This document shows positions 1 to 7,852 of a DNA stretch of 10,750 bases, one piece after another. The stretch lies in the NCBI GenBank assembly GCA_902477645.1, contig CABSIA010000104.1, positions 1 to 10,750 on the forward strand. The letters run 5' to 3'. The translations under genes were made by a program, and so were the position numbers. The stretch's first letter is position 1. Each line of letters begins with the position of its first letter. The notes beneath the pieces were generated by a model. The model was not told where the DNA came from and did not search any database. It worked only from the letters and a program-made list of their open reading frames with translations. Source of the DNA: an uncultured Prevotella sp. (GTDB lineage: Bacteria; Bacteroidota; Bacteroidia; Bacteroidales; Bacteroidaceae).

Positions 1-1938
1 AGTGCGCATATACCGCTCTGTGTAGACTGTATCGTAAAAACGGTAAGATGTCGGAGGTGCTACAGCCACGCCTGCCTTGAACACGCCACGTCCCTCGCTC
101 ATGCTCATCAGCGTGCAATAGCCTCCATAGCTCCATCCCCAGATGCCGATGTTGTCTTTGTCCACGTATGGCAACGTGCCGAGATAAAGAGCTGCCTCAA
201 CCTGGTCGCGCGCCTCAAGATTTCCAAGGGTGAGATATGTGCACTTCTCAAACTCTGCGCCACGTCCGCCTGTGCCGCGTCCGTCAACACAGACAACGAT
301 ATATCCCTGCTGTGCGAGATACATGTCGTAGGCACCGCCCTGCCCCATAGATCCTGCATTCCATGAGTTGACAACCTGCTGGCTGCCCGGCCCGCTGTAC
401 TGGAACATAATGACGGGATATTTCCGGGAAGGATTGAAGTCTGCGGGCTTAACCATCCATCCGTCAAGCTGAACACCCTCTGAGGTTGTAAACGAGAAAG
501 CCTCCTTGCCTACCCATCCGTATTCCGCGGTCTTGGCCTTCAGCTCCTTGTTGTCGAGGTTTGTGGCGAGAAGCTTGCCCTGGTTGTCGTGTGTACTATA
601 TATGTATGGCGTATTATAGTCGCTCCATGTGTTTATGAAATAGCGGAAGTCGCCGGAGAAGATGGCTGAGTTCCATCCCTCGCGGCTGGTGAGCCGCTGG
701 GTTTTTCCGTTCTTATGTGCGACGTAAATCTGGCGATCATGGGCATTCAGTGTCGCCGCTTGATAATATATGTCGCCGGTTTTGGCATCGTAGCCGTATA
801 TTGCCGTAATGTCGAATTTGCCGGAAACCTCACGCTGCAGAGTTCCGTTCATATCGTAAAGATAAATTCCCATGTGTCCGCTGCGGTCGCTTGGCATGAG
901 GATATAGCCGTCACCGACCTGAACCCCAGACACAGCCTCTTCCTTGACATATTTGTCAACCTTGTCCTGAACGAGCAGCTGCGCAACTGTCGAGCGCGGG
1001 TTTACGGCATACAGACTCAGTACATCCTGATGGCGGTTCATAGTATACACAATCATCTTCGACGCATCCGGCGTTCGCTTTATACGTGGAATATATCCGT
1101 CGCCATCGAGAGGCACCTGCATTTGCTGTGTCTTCTTGGCCTTAATGTCGAAGCTCCATACAGATACTTTGGCATTGTCCTCGCCAGCCTTTGGATATTT
1201 GTAGCTGTACTCTCCTGGATAAACCTCGTTCTCCATCTTCTCCGGCTTCAAGCCCTTGTAGAGCTGCAGCGAATAGGTCCTGACCTTGCTCTCGTCATAT
1301 TTTATCCAGAACAGCATGGTTCCGTCGGCATTGAACTCAAGGGCTGAGTTAAAAGCGAACTCCTCCTCGTTTACCCAGTCAGGAATACCGTTTATTATCT
1401 CGTTGAGCTTGCCGTCTTTTGTCACCTGGCTCTCAGAGTTGTCGTAGAGCAGCTTTACGAGGAAGATGTTGTTGTCGCGTACAAAAGCCACCTGCATGCC
1501 GTCGGGCGACCAGACCGGAGCCTGCTGCGGTCCGCCTTCCGACAATTTGTCGAGCCTGCGGCTCTGTATGTCATAGATATAGAACACGGCCTTGTAAGAG
1601 CGGCGGTATACGGCCTCGGTCTTTGTGCGTATGAGCATACGCTTGCCGTCGGGCGACATTATATATCCGTCGAACGAGTCAATGCTCTCGCCAATTGTAT
1701 TTTTCACGTCGAAAAGCACACCCGCCTGCTTGCCGGTCTTGAACGAGCAAGTAACAATCTGCTTGCCGTCGGCAGATATCTGGGCATACAGGCCGGTACC
1801 GGGCAGAGGGTCTATGCCGCTGATACGCTTGGCTGCGAAAGTGCCGTCGGTAACGGCTTTGAGGTCTAACTTGCCCCCTGCAAAAATGGTTTGTGGAACC
1901 ATAAGCAAAAATGCACAATAAAGGAATAGTTTCTTCAT
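1..1938 (-). CDS. Dipeptidyl peptidase IV (S9B serine protease), secreted; 3' end beyond the window
   Basis: This is the first 646 codons of a prolyl dipeptidyl peptidase, which removes Xaa-Pro or Xaa-Ala dipeptides from peptide N termini in the periplasm or at the cell surface. Residues 1-20 form a signal peptide (MKKLFLYCAFLL, cleavage likely after IFA). A beta-propeller region follows, with repeated SPDG/SADG motifs. DWVNEEEF at 187-194 is the Glu-Glu substrate N-terminus clamp of the DPP IV family. The alpha/beta-hydrolase domain begins near residue 490. Tyr514 in FQYSGPGSQ matches the oxyanion tyrosine, DGRGTGGRG is conserved, and GWSYGG contains the nucleophile Ser603. The Asp and His of the triad lie beyond the window edge. 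The ATG at 1936-1938 is chosen because it starts a clean signal peptide. The gene is transcribed divergently from the radical SAM gene. The family is certain; the exact substrate preference is not shown. Confidence 0.96.
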   Translation of the reverse strand, partial: MKKLFLYCAFLLMVPQTIFAGGKLDLKAVTDGTFAAKRISGIDPLPGTGLYAQISADGKQIVTCSFKTGKQAGVLFDVKNTIGESIDSFDGYIMSPDGKRMLIRTKTEAVYRRSYKAVFYIYDIQSRRLDKLSEGGPQQAPVWSPDGMQVAFVRDNNIFLVKLLYDNSESQVTKDGKLNEIINGIPDWVNEEEFAFNSALEFNADGTMLFWIKYDESKVRTYSLQLYKGLKPEKMENEVYPGEYSYKYPKAGEDNAKVSVWSFDIKAKKTQQMQVPLDGDGYIPRIKRTPDASKMIVYTMNRHQDVLSLYAVNPRSTVAQLLVQDKVDKYVKEEAVSGVQVGDGYILMPSDRSGHMGIYLYDMNGTLQREVSGKFDITAIYGYDAKTGDIYYQAATLNAHDRQIYVAHKNGKTQRLTSREGWNSAIFSGDFRYFINTWSDYNTPYIYSTHDNQGKLLATNLDNKELKAKTAEYGWVGKEAFSFTTSEGVQLDGWMVKPADFNPSRKYPVIMFQYSGPGSQQVVNSWNAGSMGQGGAYDMYLAQQGYIVVCVDGRGTGGRGAEFEKCTYLTLGNLEARDQVEAALYLGTLPYVDKDNIGIWGWSYGGYCTLMSMSEGRGVFKAGVAVAPPTSYRFYDTVYTERYMRT

Positions 1939-2034
1939 ATATTTTTTGAATTCAATTAACAATACGGCTAAGATAATGCAAACGGGAGCAAAAGAGAATT
2001 TATTCTAATTTTGCCGAATGCAGCTTATCTTATG

Positions 2035-2067
2035 CAAAGTTAGCAATTTTTTCCGTAACTTTGCAAA
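2035..2067 (-). promoter_or_regulatory. Promoter of the dipeptidyl peptidase gene
   Basis: Read on the minus strand, TTTG (2067-2064) is followed after 21 bases by TAACTTTG (2042-2035), a full match to the Bacteroidetes TTTG / TAnnTTTG promoter. Transcription would begin near 2028, giving a leader of about 90 bases. The -7 element is part of a 10-bp inverted repeat shared with the opposite promoter. Confidence 0.65.
2056..2063 (+). promoter_or_regulatory. -7 element of the radical SAM gene promoter
   Basis: TAACTTTG matches the Bacteroidetes -7 consensus TAnnTTTG and lies 65 bases before the chosen start of the radical SAM gene. No clear -33 TTG is found at the usual spacing of about 20 bases, so the promoter is partly supported. 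Confidence 0.5.
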
Positions 2068-2128
2068 AAATCACCAACAATGATTTATATTGTTAACTCT
2101 CATTAATAAGCATACACCAAATAACACC

Positions 2129-3010
2129 ATGTCAGAGCCTTACAACGATTTCGGCACTTGGATAAGAAAAAAGTTCCCGTTCAGGGTACAGAAACTTACC
2201 ATAGACGCAGGCTTCTCATGTCCCAACAGAGACGGAAGGATATCCACAGGCGGATGCACATTTTGCGACAACCGCACCTTCAGCCCGTCATATTGCGACC
2301 GCACAAAGAGCATAACCAGGCAAATCAGAGACGGCAAGGCGTTCTTCGCCCGCAAATATCCCGACATGAAGTTTCTGGCTTATTTCCAAGCTTTCACCAA
2401 CACCTACGCCCCGTTGGAGAAACTAAAGGCCATGTACGGGGAGGCGCTGGCAGACGGGGATATTGTCGGAATTGTAATCGGCACACGCCCCGACTGCGTA
2501 AGCGAGTCCCTGCTCGACTATCTGCAACAATTGAGCCAACGGACATTCGTTATGGTGGAATACGGTATTGAGTCGGCAAACAACGAGACGCTGAAACGCA
2601 TAAACCGCGGACACAGCTTCGAATGCAGCCGGCATGCCATCATCAGCACTCACAACCGCGGGCTGCTGACTGGCGGCCACATAATTCTCGGACTGCCCGG
2701 CGAAGATGCGTCGGAGAGTCTGCGGCAAGCGCCGATAATCTCATCGCTGCCGCTCGATGTGCTGAAGATACACCAGCTGCAAGTAGTACGCGGCACGGCT
2801 CTTGCCCGTGAATACGCCGCACATCCCTTCCATGTATATACTGCCGAGGAGTATGTGGATCTTGTCGCAAAATACATCAGACAACTACGCCCCGACCTTG
2901 TTCTCGAAAGGTTCGTGAGCCTCTCGCCGCCCGACATGCTTATAGCGCCACGCTGGGGCCTGAAAAGCTATCAACTTACCGACATGCTCCGTAAGCGGCT
3001 TAATGGCTGA
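2129..3010 (+). CDS. Radical SAM protein, TIGR01212 / YhcC-like family
   Basis: A 293-residue radical SAM enzyme. The 4Fe-4S/SAM site is the family's long-spaced cysteine set, Cys31, Cys43 and Cys46, in GFSCPNRDG and GGCTFC. Other family marks follow in order: AYFQAFTNTYAP (84-95), IGTRPDCV (117-124), VEYGIES (143-149), LKRINRGH (155-162), GGHIILGLPGE (182-192) and LKIHQLQVVRGT (212-223). The family is Elp3-like in its core; its reaction in bacteria is not well established, so no substrate is given. An in-frame TTG at 2090 would add 13 residues, but family members begin close to the Tyr-x-x-Phe-Gly segment, so the ATG at 2129 is preferred. It appears to be a single-gene transcript, with a -7 element upstream and a terminator about 70 bases after the stop. 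Confidence 0.93.
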   Translation: MSEPYNDFGTWIRKKFPFRVQKLTIDAGFSCPNRDGRISTGGCTFCDNRTFSPSYCDRTKSITRQIRDGKAFFARKYPDMKFLAYFQAFTNTYAPLEKLKAMYGEALADGDIVGIVIGTRPDCVSESLLDYLQQLSQRTFVMVEYGIESANNETLKRINRGHSFECSRHAIISTHNRGLLTGGHIILGLPGEDASESLRQAPIISSLPLDVLKIHQLQVVRGTALAREYAAHPFHVYTAEEYVDLVAKYIRQLRPDLVLERFVSLSPPDMLIAPRWGLKSYQLTDMLRKRLNG

Positions 3011-3082
3011 GCTTAACCCACTATCATCTTTTCAAAGACATTAGCACATGTAACCTTATACGTACTAATGTATTGACGTTTT

Positions 3083-3120
3083 CGTCTGTATGTGCGGGCT
3101 TATACATACAGACGTCTTTT
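3083..3120 (+). terminator. Rho-independent terminator of the radical SAM gene
   Basis: CGTCTGTATGT (3083-3093) pairs perfectly with ACATACAGACG (3104-3114) around a 10-base loop, and is followed by TCTTTTT. It lies 72 bases after the radical SAM stop and isolates that gene from the cluster downstream. Confidence 0.85.
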
Positions 3121-3156
3121 TAACATTTATCAATTGCCTTTTTATAACCACACTCC

Positions 3157-3185
3157 GATACCCGAAATAACCATTTTCGGGTATC
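3157..3185. repeat. 11-bp inverted repeat upstream of the porin cluster
   Basis: GATACCCGAAA (3157-3167) and TTTCGGGTATC (3175-3185) are perfect inverted copies around a 7-base spacer. No T run follows on either strand, so it is a poor terminator. It sits about 35 bases upstream of the cluster promoter and could be an operator or an RNA hairpin in read-through transcripts. Confidence 0.6.
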
Positions 3186-3210
3186 AGACAGTTGTGCTAA
3201 TTTCACTAAT

Positions 3211-3231
3211 TTTAGGTATTGTCTGCCTAAA
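3211..3231. promoter_or_regulatory. Candidate DtxR/IdeR-type metal-regulator operator
   Basis: TTTAGG-N9-CCTAAA is a 21-bp interrupted palindrome. Its inner 19 bp starts with TTAGGT and ends with CCTAA, as in the DtxR/IdeR box, but the centre diverges (about 12 of 19 positions match). It overlaps the -33 element of the porin promoter, a position where a bound repressor would block RNA polymerase. Assignment to a DtxR-family regulator is inference. Confidence 0.45.
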
Positions 3232-3249
3232 CTTTATATTCTAACTTTG
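3219..3249 (+). promoter_or_regulatory. Promoter of the porin-imelysin-dihaem-CcsBA cluster
   Basis: TTG (3219-3221), a 20-base spacer and TAACTTTG (3242-3249) give a near-ideal Bacteroidetes promoter. The start of transcription would be near 3256, leaving a leader of about 52 bases before the porin ATG. It is the only strong promoter seen for the four genes to 9281. Confidence 0.75.
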
Positions 3250-3307
3250 CACCCGAAAACAGAAGACAAGCCATAGAGAATTTAAACATAAAATAAAGAC
3301 AACAAAA

Positions 3308-4618
3308 ATGAACAAACTGACAACATTACTTTTAACTGCAGGAATGCTTGCCGCAACCGGTGACAACACAGCCAACGCACATGTGGCAGCGGCAGACAGC
3401 GTGATGGAACATGCCAAAGGCAACCGCCTCAGCATAGGCGGATACGGAGAGGCGGCATATTCACGCAACTTCTACAGCGATGCGGGCAAACGGTATTCTA
3501 ATGCCTCCGCTTATAAAAACGACCCGAGTCATGGACGTTTCGACATTCCACATGCGGTAATCTACCTCAACTACGATTTCGGTAAAGGATGGACTTTCGG
3601 CACGGAGATAGAGTTTGAGCATGGCGGCACAGGCGGAGCCATAGAATATGAGGCTGAGGAGAGCATCGAGTATGAGAGCGAGACAGAGAAAGGCGGAGAG
3701 GTTGAGCTTGAGCAGTTCTGGATACAGAAGTCGTTCGGAAAGGCTTTCAACATACGTGCCGGCCATATCGTCGTGCCATTCGGACTTACCAACGCACACC
3801 ATGAGCCGTTGAACTTCTTCACCGTCTACCGCCCAGAGGGAGAAAACACCATACTTCCTTGCACATGGCATCAGACAGGAGTGTCACTGTGGGGACGCAG
3901 CGGTGACTTCCGTTATGAGGCACAACTCACAGCAGGGCTTAACGCTTTCGGCTTCAGCCGCTCGAACTGGATACAGGGAGGCGCAATCAGTCCGTATGAG
4001 TTTGAGGTGGCAAACAAATACGGGTTCAGCGCACGTGTGGACAACTACACAATCCCCGGCCTGCGCATGGGCGTAAGCGCATATTACGGACAATCCATGC
4101 ACAACACCACACCGCACGACATGGAAAAAGGCGAGGCAAAAAAGATAAAAGGCAACGTGTATCTCGGAGCGCTCGACTTCACATACAAACGTCATAACTG
4201 GATAGCACGCGGAAACATAGACTACGGTTATATCGGTGACGCAAAGACAATTGCATCTTACACATACCCAGGCACATCGCTCGTAAAGCCAAACGAAAGC
4301 GGAAGCAACAAGTATTTCGGCAGCCATGCCATCGCTGTTATGTTGGAAGCCGGCTACGACGTGTTCTCTCAGATAGAGAAACTGCGCCGTGACAACCAGA
4401 AGCTCTACGTGTTCGGGCACTATGAGTATTACGACTCAAGCATACACAACACCACATCACAATGGACAAACAAGAAAATCCTGGCTGGCGGCATAAACTA
4501 CAGCCCTGTACCGGAAATATGTATAAAGGCAGAATACAATCACCGCCTTTTCAAGAGCCAGTACAACAATGAGCCTGCCATAAACATCGGCGTGGCTTAC
4601 CAAGGATTCTTCCTGTAA
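3308..4618 (+). CDS. Outer-membrane beta-barrel porin, OprO/OprP-like
   Basis: A 436-residue outer-membrane protein, first gene of the cluster. Residues 1-24 form a signal peptide ending TANA. The mature part begins with LSIGGYGEAAYSR and shows alternating amphipathic strands rich in Tyr, Phe and Gly. HHEPLNFFTVYRPEGEN (164-180) is a motif shared by Bacteroidetes porins of this group. The chain ends in a strand closing GVAYQGFFL, suited to barrel assembly. A very acidic stretch near residues 100-135 holds about a dozen glutamates, many spaced Glu-x-Glu, and might form a cation-attracting loop. The next gene follows after 55 bases on the same strand with no terminator between. Its cargo is unknown; the neighbours suggest iron or a metal complex rather than phosphate. 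A signal peptide and barrel are well supported, the substrate is not. Confidence 0.85.
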   Translation: MNKLTTLLLTAGMLAATGDNTANAHVAAADSVMEHAKGNRLSIGGYGEAAYSRNFYSDAGKRYSNASAYKNDPSHGRFDIPHAVIYLNYDFGKGWTFGTEIEFEHGGTGGAIEYEAEESIEYESETEKGGEVELEQFWIQKSFGKAFNIRAGHIVVPFGLTNAHHEPLNFFTVYRPEGENTILPCTWHQTGVSLWGRSGDFRYEAQLTAGLNAFGFSRSNWIQGGAISPYEFEVANKYGFSARVDNYTIPGLRMGVSAYYGQSMHNTTPHDMEKGEAKKIKGNVYLGALDFTYKRHNWIARGNIDYGYIGDAKTIASYTYPGTSLVKPNESGSNKYFGSHAIAVMLEAGYDVFSQIEKLRRDNQKLYVFGHYEYYDSSIHNTTSQWTNKKILAGGINYSPVPEICIKAEYNHRLFKSQYNNEPAINIGVAYQGFFL

Positions 4619-4673
4619 GAATACAAAATGACAAGAGTCAAAAGATACATTCGAATTATAAAAACAATTAACA

Positions 4674-5984
4674 ATGAAAACAGCAAAATTTATGGCTATG
4701 CTCCTCATGGGAGTATGTGCGTCGGGACTCTCATCATGCTCAGATGATGACGACAACACAACATCAGACAATTATGTAAGCAAAGCCCTCATGAAGCAGA
4801 CCGCACAGACTTATGTAAACGATGTGGTTTATGCCACATACACGGCGTTGGCAGACAATTCACAGACACTCTACGAGGCTTGTTCCAAACTGTACTGCAA
4901 TGCCAAGACAGGGGCTATGCAACAGAGTGACATTGACGCCGCATGCGAGGCTTTCAAGAACGCGCGTATGGAATGGGAACGCAGTGAGGCTTTCCTCTAT
5001 GGCGCAGCCACCGACAACGAGATTGATCCGCATATCGACTCATGGCCTTTGGACCGTGACCAGTTGGTCTCAGCCCTTAACAGCAACAATATCATCAACG
5101 GCATCAACGGCTCTAATCCTGCAAAGTTCGTTTATGAGAACAACGGCAACTTCGATTCTGTATTAGGTTTCCACGGATTGGAGTTTGTTCTGTTCCGCAA
5201 CGGAAAGAACCGTACCGTCGCAGACTTCAAGGGCAACGAGACTGCCGAGGGCATGACATCAGTTAAAGGCATTGACGAGCTGGCTTTCGCCGCTGCCGTA
5301 GCTGAGGACGTTCGAAATATGACAACACTTCTCGAATACGGATGGCTGTCAGCATCCGTCTCCCCAACACACCAGAGCATACTTACAGCCGCGCCTTGGG
5401 TTGTCAGCGGCACTCAGAATGCCGGTCTCTCTCCACGAGGTATAGGCTATGGCGCATATCTGCTTGCCGCCACCACACCCGACGGATATTTCCAGACGTG
5501 GCAGGAGACTATGGAGAATATTCTCATTGGCGGTTGCTCAAACATCTGCCAAGAGGTTTATCAGCAGAAGTTAGGTCAGGCCTACCGTGTCGCCACAGGC
5601 AATGGCGGTGTGACAGAGGATGGCGATGACGAGTCGATAGACTATATCGAGTCACCATACAGCAAGCGCTCGTTTATTGACTATCAGGACAATATCTATT
5701 CTATAAAAAACGTGCTATACGGCACACGCAATATCAATGCGGCAGCTCCTGTGGCCAATTCTCTCATGGCTATCATGCGCGACCACAACTACAGCGGCTA
5801 CTCAGCATTGGACAACGCTCTCCACAATGCCGTCAAAGCTCTGGAAAATGCAAAGAACAGTGGCATTGCTTTCGTGGATGACCCAAAGAACGCACAGGTA
5901 AAAACATGCATTGACGCAGTACAGGAGCTGGATGACCAGCTTAACGAGGCAGGCGCATGGTTCAGAAGACTTTCTGTAAAATAA
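4674..5984 (+). CDS. Imelysin-family (M75-like) iron-regulated lipoprotein
   Basis: A 436-residue lipoprotein of the imelysin / IrpA / ICMP family, the fold also found in EfeO. The signal sequence ends in the lipobox LSSC with Cys22 as the lipidated residue, followed by SDDDD, a pattern associated with surface export in Bacteroidetes. Family marks are ARMEWERSEAFLYG (97-110), DPHIDSWPLD (118-127) and the signature GxHxxE as GFHGLE (165-170). The second half carries a further helical repeat, as expected for the two-bundle imelysin fold. Family members are iron-regulated and thought to bind metal at the GxHxxE region; peptidase activity is doubtful for most. It lies between a porin and a di-haem protein, only 24 bases before the latter, so all are likely co-transcribed. 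Iron capture on the cell surface or in the periplasm is the best inference. Confidence 0.93.
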   Translation: MKTAKFMAMLLMGVCASGLSSCSDDDDNTTSDNYVSKALMKQTAQTYVNDVVYATYTALADNSQTLYEACSKLYCNAKTGAMQQSDIDAACEAFKNARMEWERSEAFLYGAATDNEIDPHIDSWPLDRDQLVSALNSNNIINGINGSNPAKFVYENNGNFDSVLGFHGLEFVLFRNGKNRTVADFKGNETAEGMTSVKGIDELAFAAAVAEDVRNMTTLLEYGWLSASVSPTHQSILTAAPWVVSGTQNAGLSPRGIGYGAYLLAATTPDGYFQTWQETMENILIGGCSNICQEVYQQKLGQAYRVATGNGGVTEDGDDESIDYIESPYSKRSFIDYQDNIYSIKNVLYGTRNINAAAPVANSLMAIMRDHNYSGYSALDNALHNAVKALENAKNSGIAFVDDPKNAQVKTCIDAVQELDDQLNEAGAWFRRLSVK

Positions 5985-6008
5985 CACACTTTCATCAACA
6001 AGAACACC

Positions 6009-7760
6009 ATGAATAAAGGAAAATACTTTTACGCTTCGGCCGCCGCACTGCTCGCACTGTCTATGGCGGCCTGCTCTGACGACAATGTGGACGACAACGG
6101 CGAGCCTGTCGAGACCGACGCCAGCTATATTGGACAAGCAGTAGGCAATTTCTCTGCCGAGGAATGGTACCCTGGCGGTAGATTAGGCACAACAGAGAGT
6201 ACCATATCCGGCTGCTACGAGGATCCCACACCTGCCGTTGAGCAACAGGGACTTACACAACACTTCTTTATCGGCGAGCAGTTGTTTGAGCGCCAGTACA
6301 CCATCAATACCGGAGCATTCAAAGGACTTGGTCCCGCATCCACACGTAAGTCGTGTCTTGACTGCCATCCCGCTTACGGCCACGGCAAGCGCATGGGCTC
6401 TTATACTACAAGCTACGGTAACGGCAACGGTTACCTGCTTGTCATCTACCATCCCACTTACGAGGGCAGCAACGACGGACCATATATCTCAGAGGTGACA
6501 GGCATGCCGCAGACACAGGCGACATATCCATTCCTGCCACCTGTTGAGGAAAGTCAAATCAATCTTGAGTGGAAGAATGTCACAGCTATGGAGAGTGGCA
6601 TTCCGATGAAATTCCCTGACGGTGAGAGCTATCAGCTTATCTATCCCGAGCTTGACATTCCTGTCTCTGCATTCAACACCAATCCCAAACCTTCTAATCT
6701 CGCTTTCCGCCTGGAGTCAACAATCGGCATAATCGGTACAGGACTGATTGACGCCATACCCAACGAGGCTATAGAAGAGCAGTATGCGGCAGAGGCAAAG
6801 AGTCTTAGAGAGGCAGGACTGGACGTGTCGGAATATCTCAATCCAAGTTTCTGGGATGAGGGCTTGCAGGCTATGGCTCCAGGCGCATACTACCCTGTAT
6901 TCGGCAAGGACGGTGTAAGTGGAGGTACTCATGCCGACGGCTCCAAATACAATGGCACTGGTCTTGTCAAACGCTTCACATACGCCCTTACACGTGGCTC
7001 ATTGCAAGACGGGCCGGGAGCCAACGCCATCTGGAACATCCCCAACGTGAGCCGTCCCGACCGCCCAAAGCTCTACTCTACCAAGGCGTGGGCAAATGCC
7101 ATGGCTGCGAATGAGAGTGTGATAAGCGCAATACAGAAAGACCCGGCATCCCCTTACTATGCCGACGGCACTAAGGAAGGTATCAGCAATGCGGTGTCAA
7201 TATTGCTCGACCCGACGACAAACCAGTTCGACAACGAGATACACAACTTCACACCAGACCAGAGTATGGACAACTACTACTCGTTCATGGTTTGGCACCG
7301 TGGACTTGCCATTCCCCGTGCACGCAACCTTAACGACACGGACGTACAGCGCGGCAAGGAGCTGTTTATGAATATGGGATGCGCGCAATGCCACCGCCCT
7401 AAGTGGAAGACAACCAACGACAACTATATCACAGCCGACAAGATAGCCGACAAGAAGTTGCCACGTTATCAGAACCAGACCATTTTCCCATACTCCGACT
7501 TCGTACAGCACAAGCTATACATGATAAACGACATTCATGGCTCATGGTGCCGTACCACTCCATTATGGGGACGCGGGCTGTCAAGCATAAACACAGGAGC
7601 CGAGGACCGCCTGCACGACTGCCGGGCACGCAATGAGATTGAGGCTATCATGTGGCACTGCTATAGCAAAAAGAGTCACGCCTACGACAGCGCATACAAG
7701 TTCTACCTGCTGCCCAAGCCTGACCGTGACGCAGTGGTGAAGTTCCTCAGGTCGATATAA
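6009..7760 (+). CDS. Di-haem oxidoreductase-like lipoprotein (DUF1111/DHOR family)
   Basis: A 583-residue di-haem c-type cytochrome lipoprotein. The lipobox ends MAAC (Cys22) and is followed by SDDN. Two haem-attachment sites are present: CLDCH at 116-120 in the N-terminal domain and CAQCH at 458-462 in the C-terminal cytochrome domain. The latter sits in RGKELFMNMGCAQCHRP, typical of DUF1111 / di-haem peroxidase relatives. Further family marks are RTTPLWGRGL (515-524) and RLHDCRARNEIEAIMWH (534-550). In other members the HDxRA segment usually has Gly where this one has Cys538; Cys514 and Cys551 are also extra. Related proteins neighbour imelysin genes in proteobacterial iron-regulated loci. 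The role is inferred to be redox chemistry on iron or an iron complex; the electron partner is unknown. Haem would be attached by the next gene product. Confidence 0.92.
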   Translation: MNKGKYFYASAAALLALSMAACSDDNVDDNGEPVETDASYIGQAVGNFSAEEWYPGGRLGTTESTISGCYEDPTPAVEQQGLTQHFFIGEQLFERQYTINTGAFKGLGPASTRKSCLDCHPAYGHGKRMGSYTTSYGNGNGYLLVIYHPTYEGSNDGPYISEVTGMPQTQATYPFLPPVEESQINLEWKNVTAMESGIPMKFPDGESYQLIYPELDIPVSAFNTNPKPSNLAFRLESTIGIIGTGLIDAIPNEAIEEQYAAEAKSLREAGLDVSEYLNPSFWDEGLQAMAPGAYYPVFGKDGVSGGTHADGSKYNGTGLVKRFTYALTRGSLQDGPGANAIWNIPNVSRPDRPKLYSTKAWANAMAANESVISAIQKDPASPYYADGTKEGISNAVSILLDPTTNQFDNEIHNFTPDQSMDNYYSFMVWHRGLAIPRARNLNDTDVQRGKELFMNMGCAQCHRPKWKTTNDNYITADKIADKKLPRYQNQTIFPYSDFVQHKLYMINDIHGSWCRTTPLWGRGLSSINTGAEDRLHDCRARNEIEAIMWHCYSKKSHAYDSAYKFYLLPKPDRDAVVKFLRSI

Positions 7761-7815
7761 TATTTTTACAACTTTATACGTTTAAATATTATATATCGAA
7801 GATTATAGCATAAAG

Positions 7816-7852
7816 TTTAAAGATTAATGTTTAGAATTTAAAGATTAATGTT
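7816..7852 (+). repeat. 16-bp direct repeat spanning the CcsBA start codon
   Basis: TTTAAAGATTAATGTT occurs at 7816-7831 and again at 7837-7852, a 21-base period. The second copy carries the real ATG (7848). The first copy carries an ATG (7827) that opens a four-codon ORF, Met-Phe-Arg-Ile, closed by TAA at 7839-7841. The translation start region therefore looks tandemly duplicated. Confidence 0.85.

Noticed and set aside
715..1347. Plus-strand open frame of 210 codons inside the dipeptidyl peptidase gene
   Set aside because: It is antisense to a clear DPP IV reading frame with conserved motifs, and its translation resembles no protein family.
2090..2128. TTG start adding 13 residues to the radical SAM protein
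   Set aside because: The added residues look like leader sequence, the ATG at 2129 fits the family start, and TTG starts are uncommon here.
3884..4420. Minus-strand open frame of 178 codons inside the porin gene
   Set aside because: It is antisense to a confident porin frame with a signal peptide; the Cys/Val-rich translation is typical of a shadow frame.
7761..7847. Separate promoter for the CcsBA gene
   Set aside because: The gap is AT-rich but shows no TAnnTTTG element with a properly spaced TTG.
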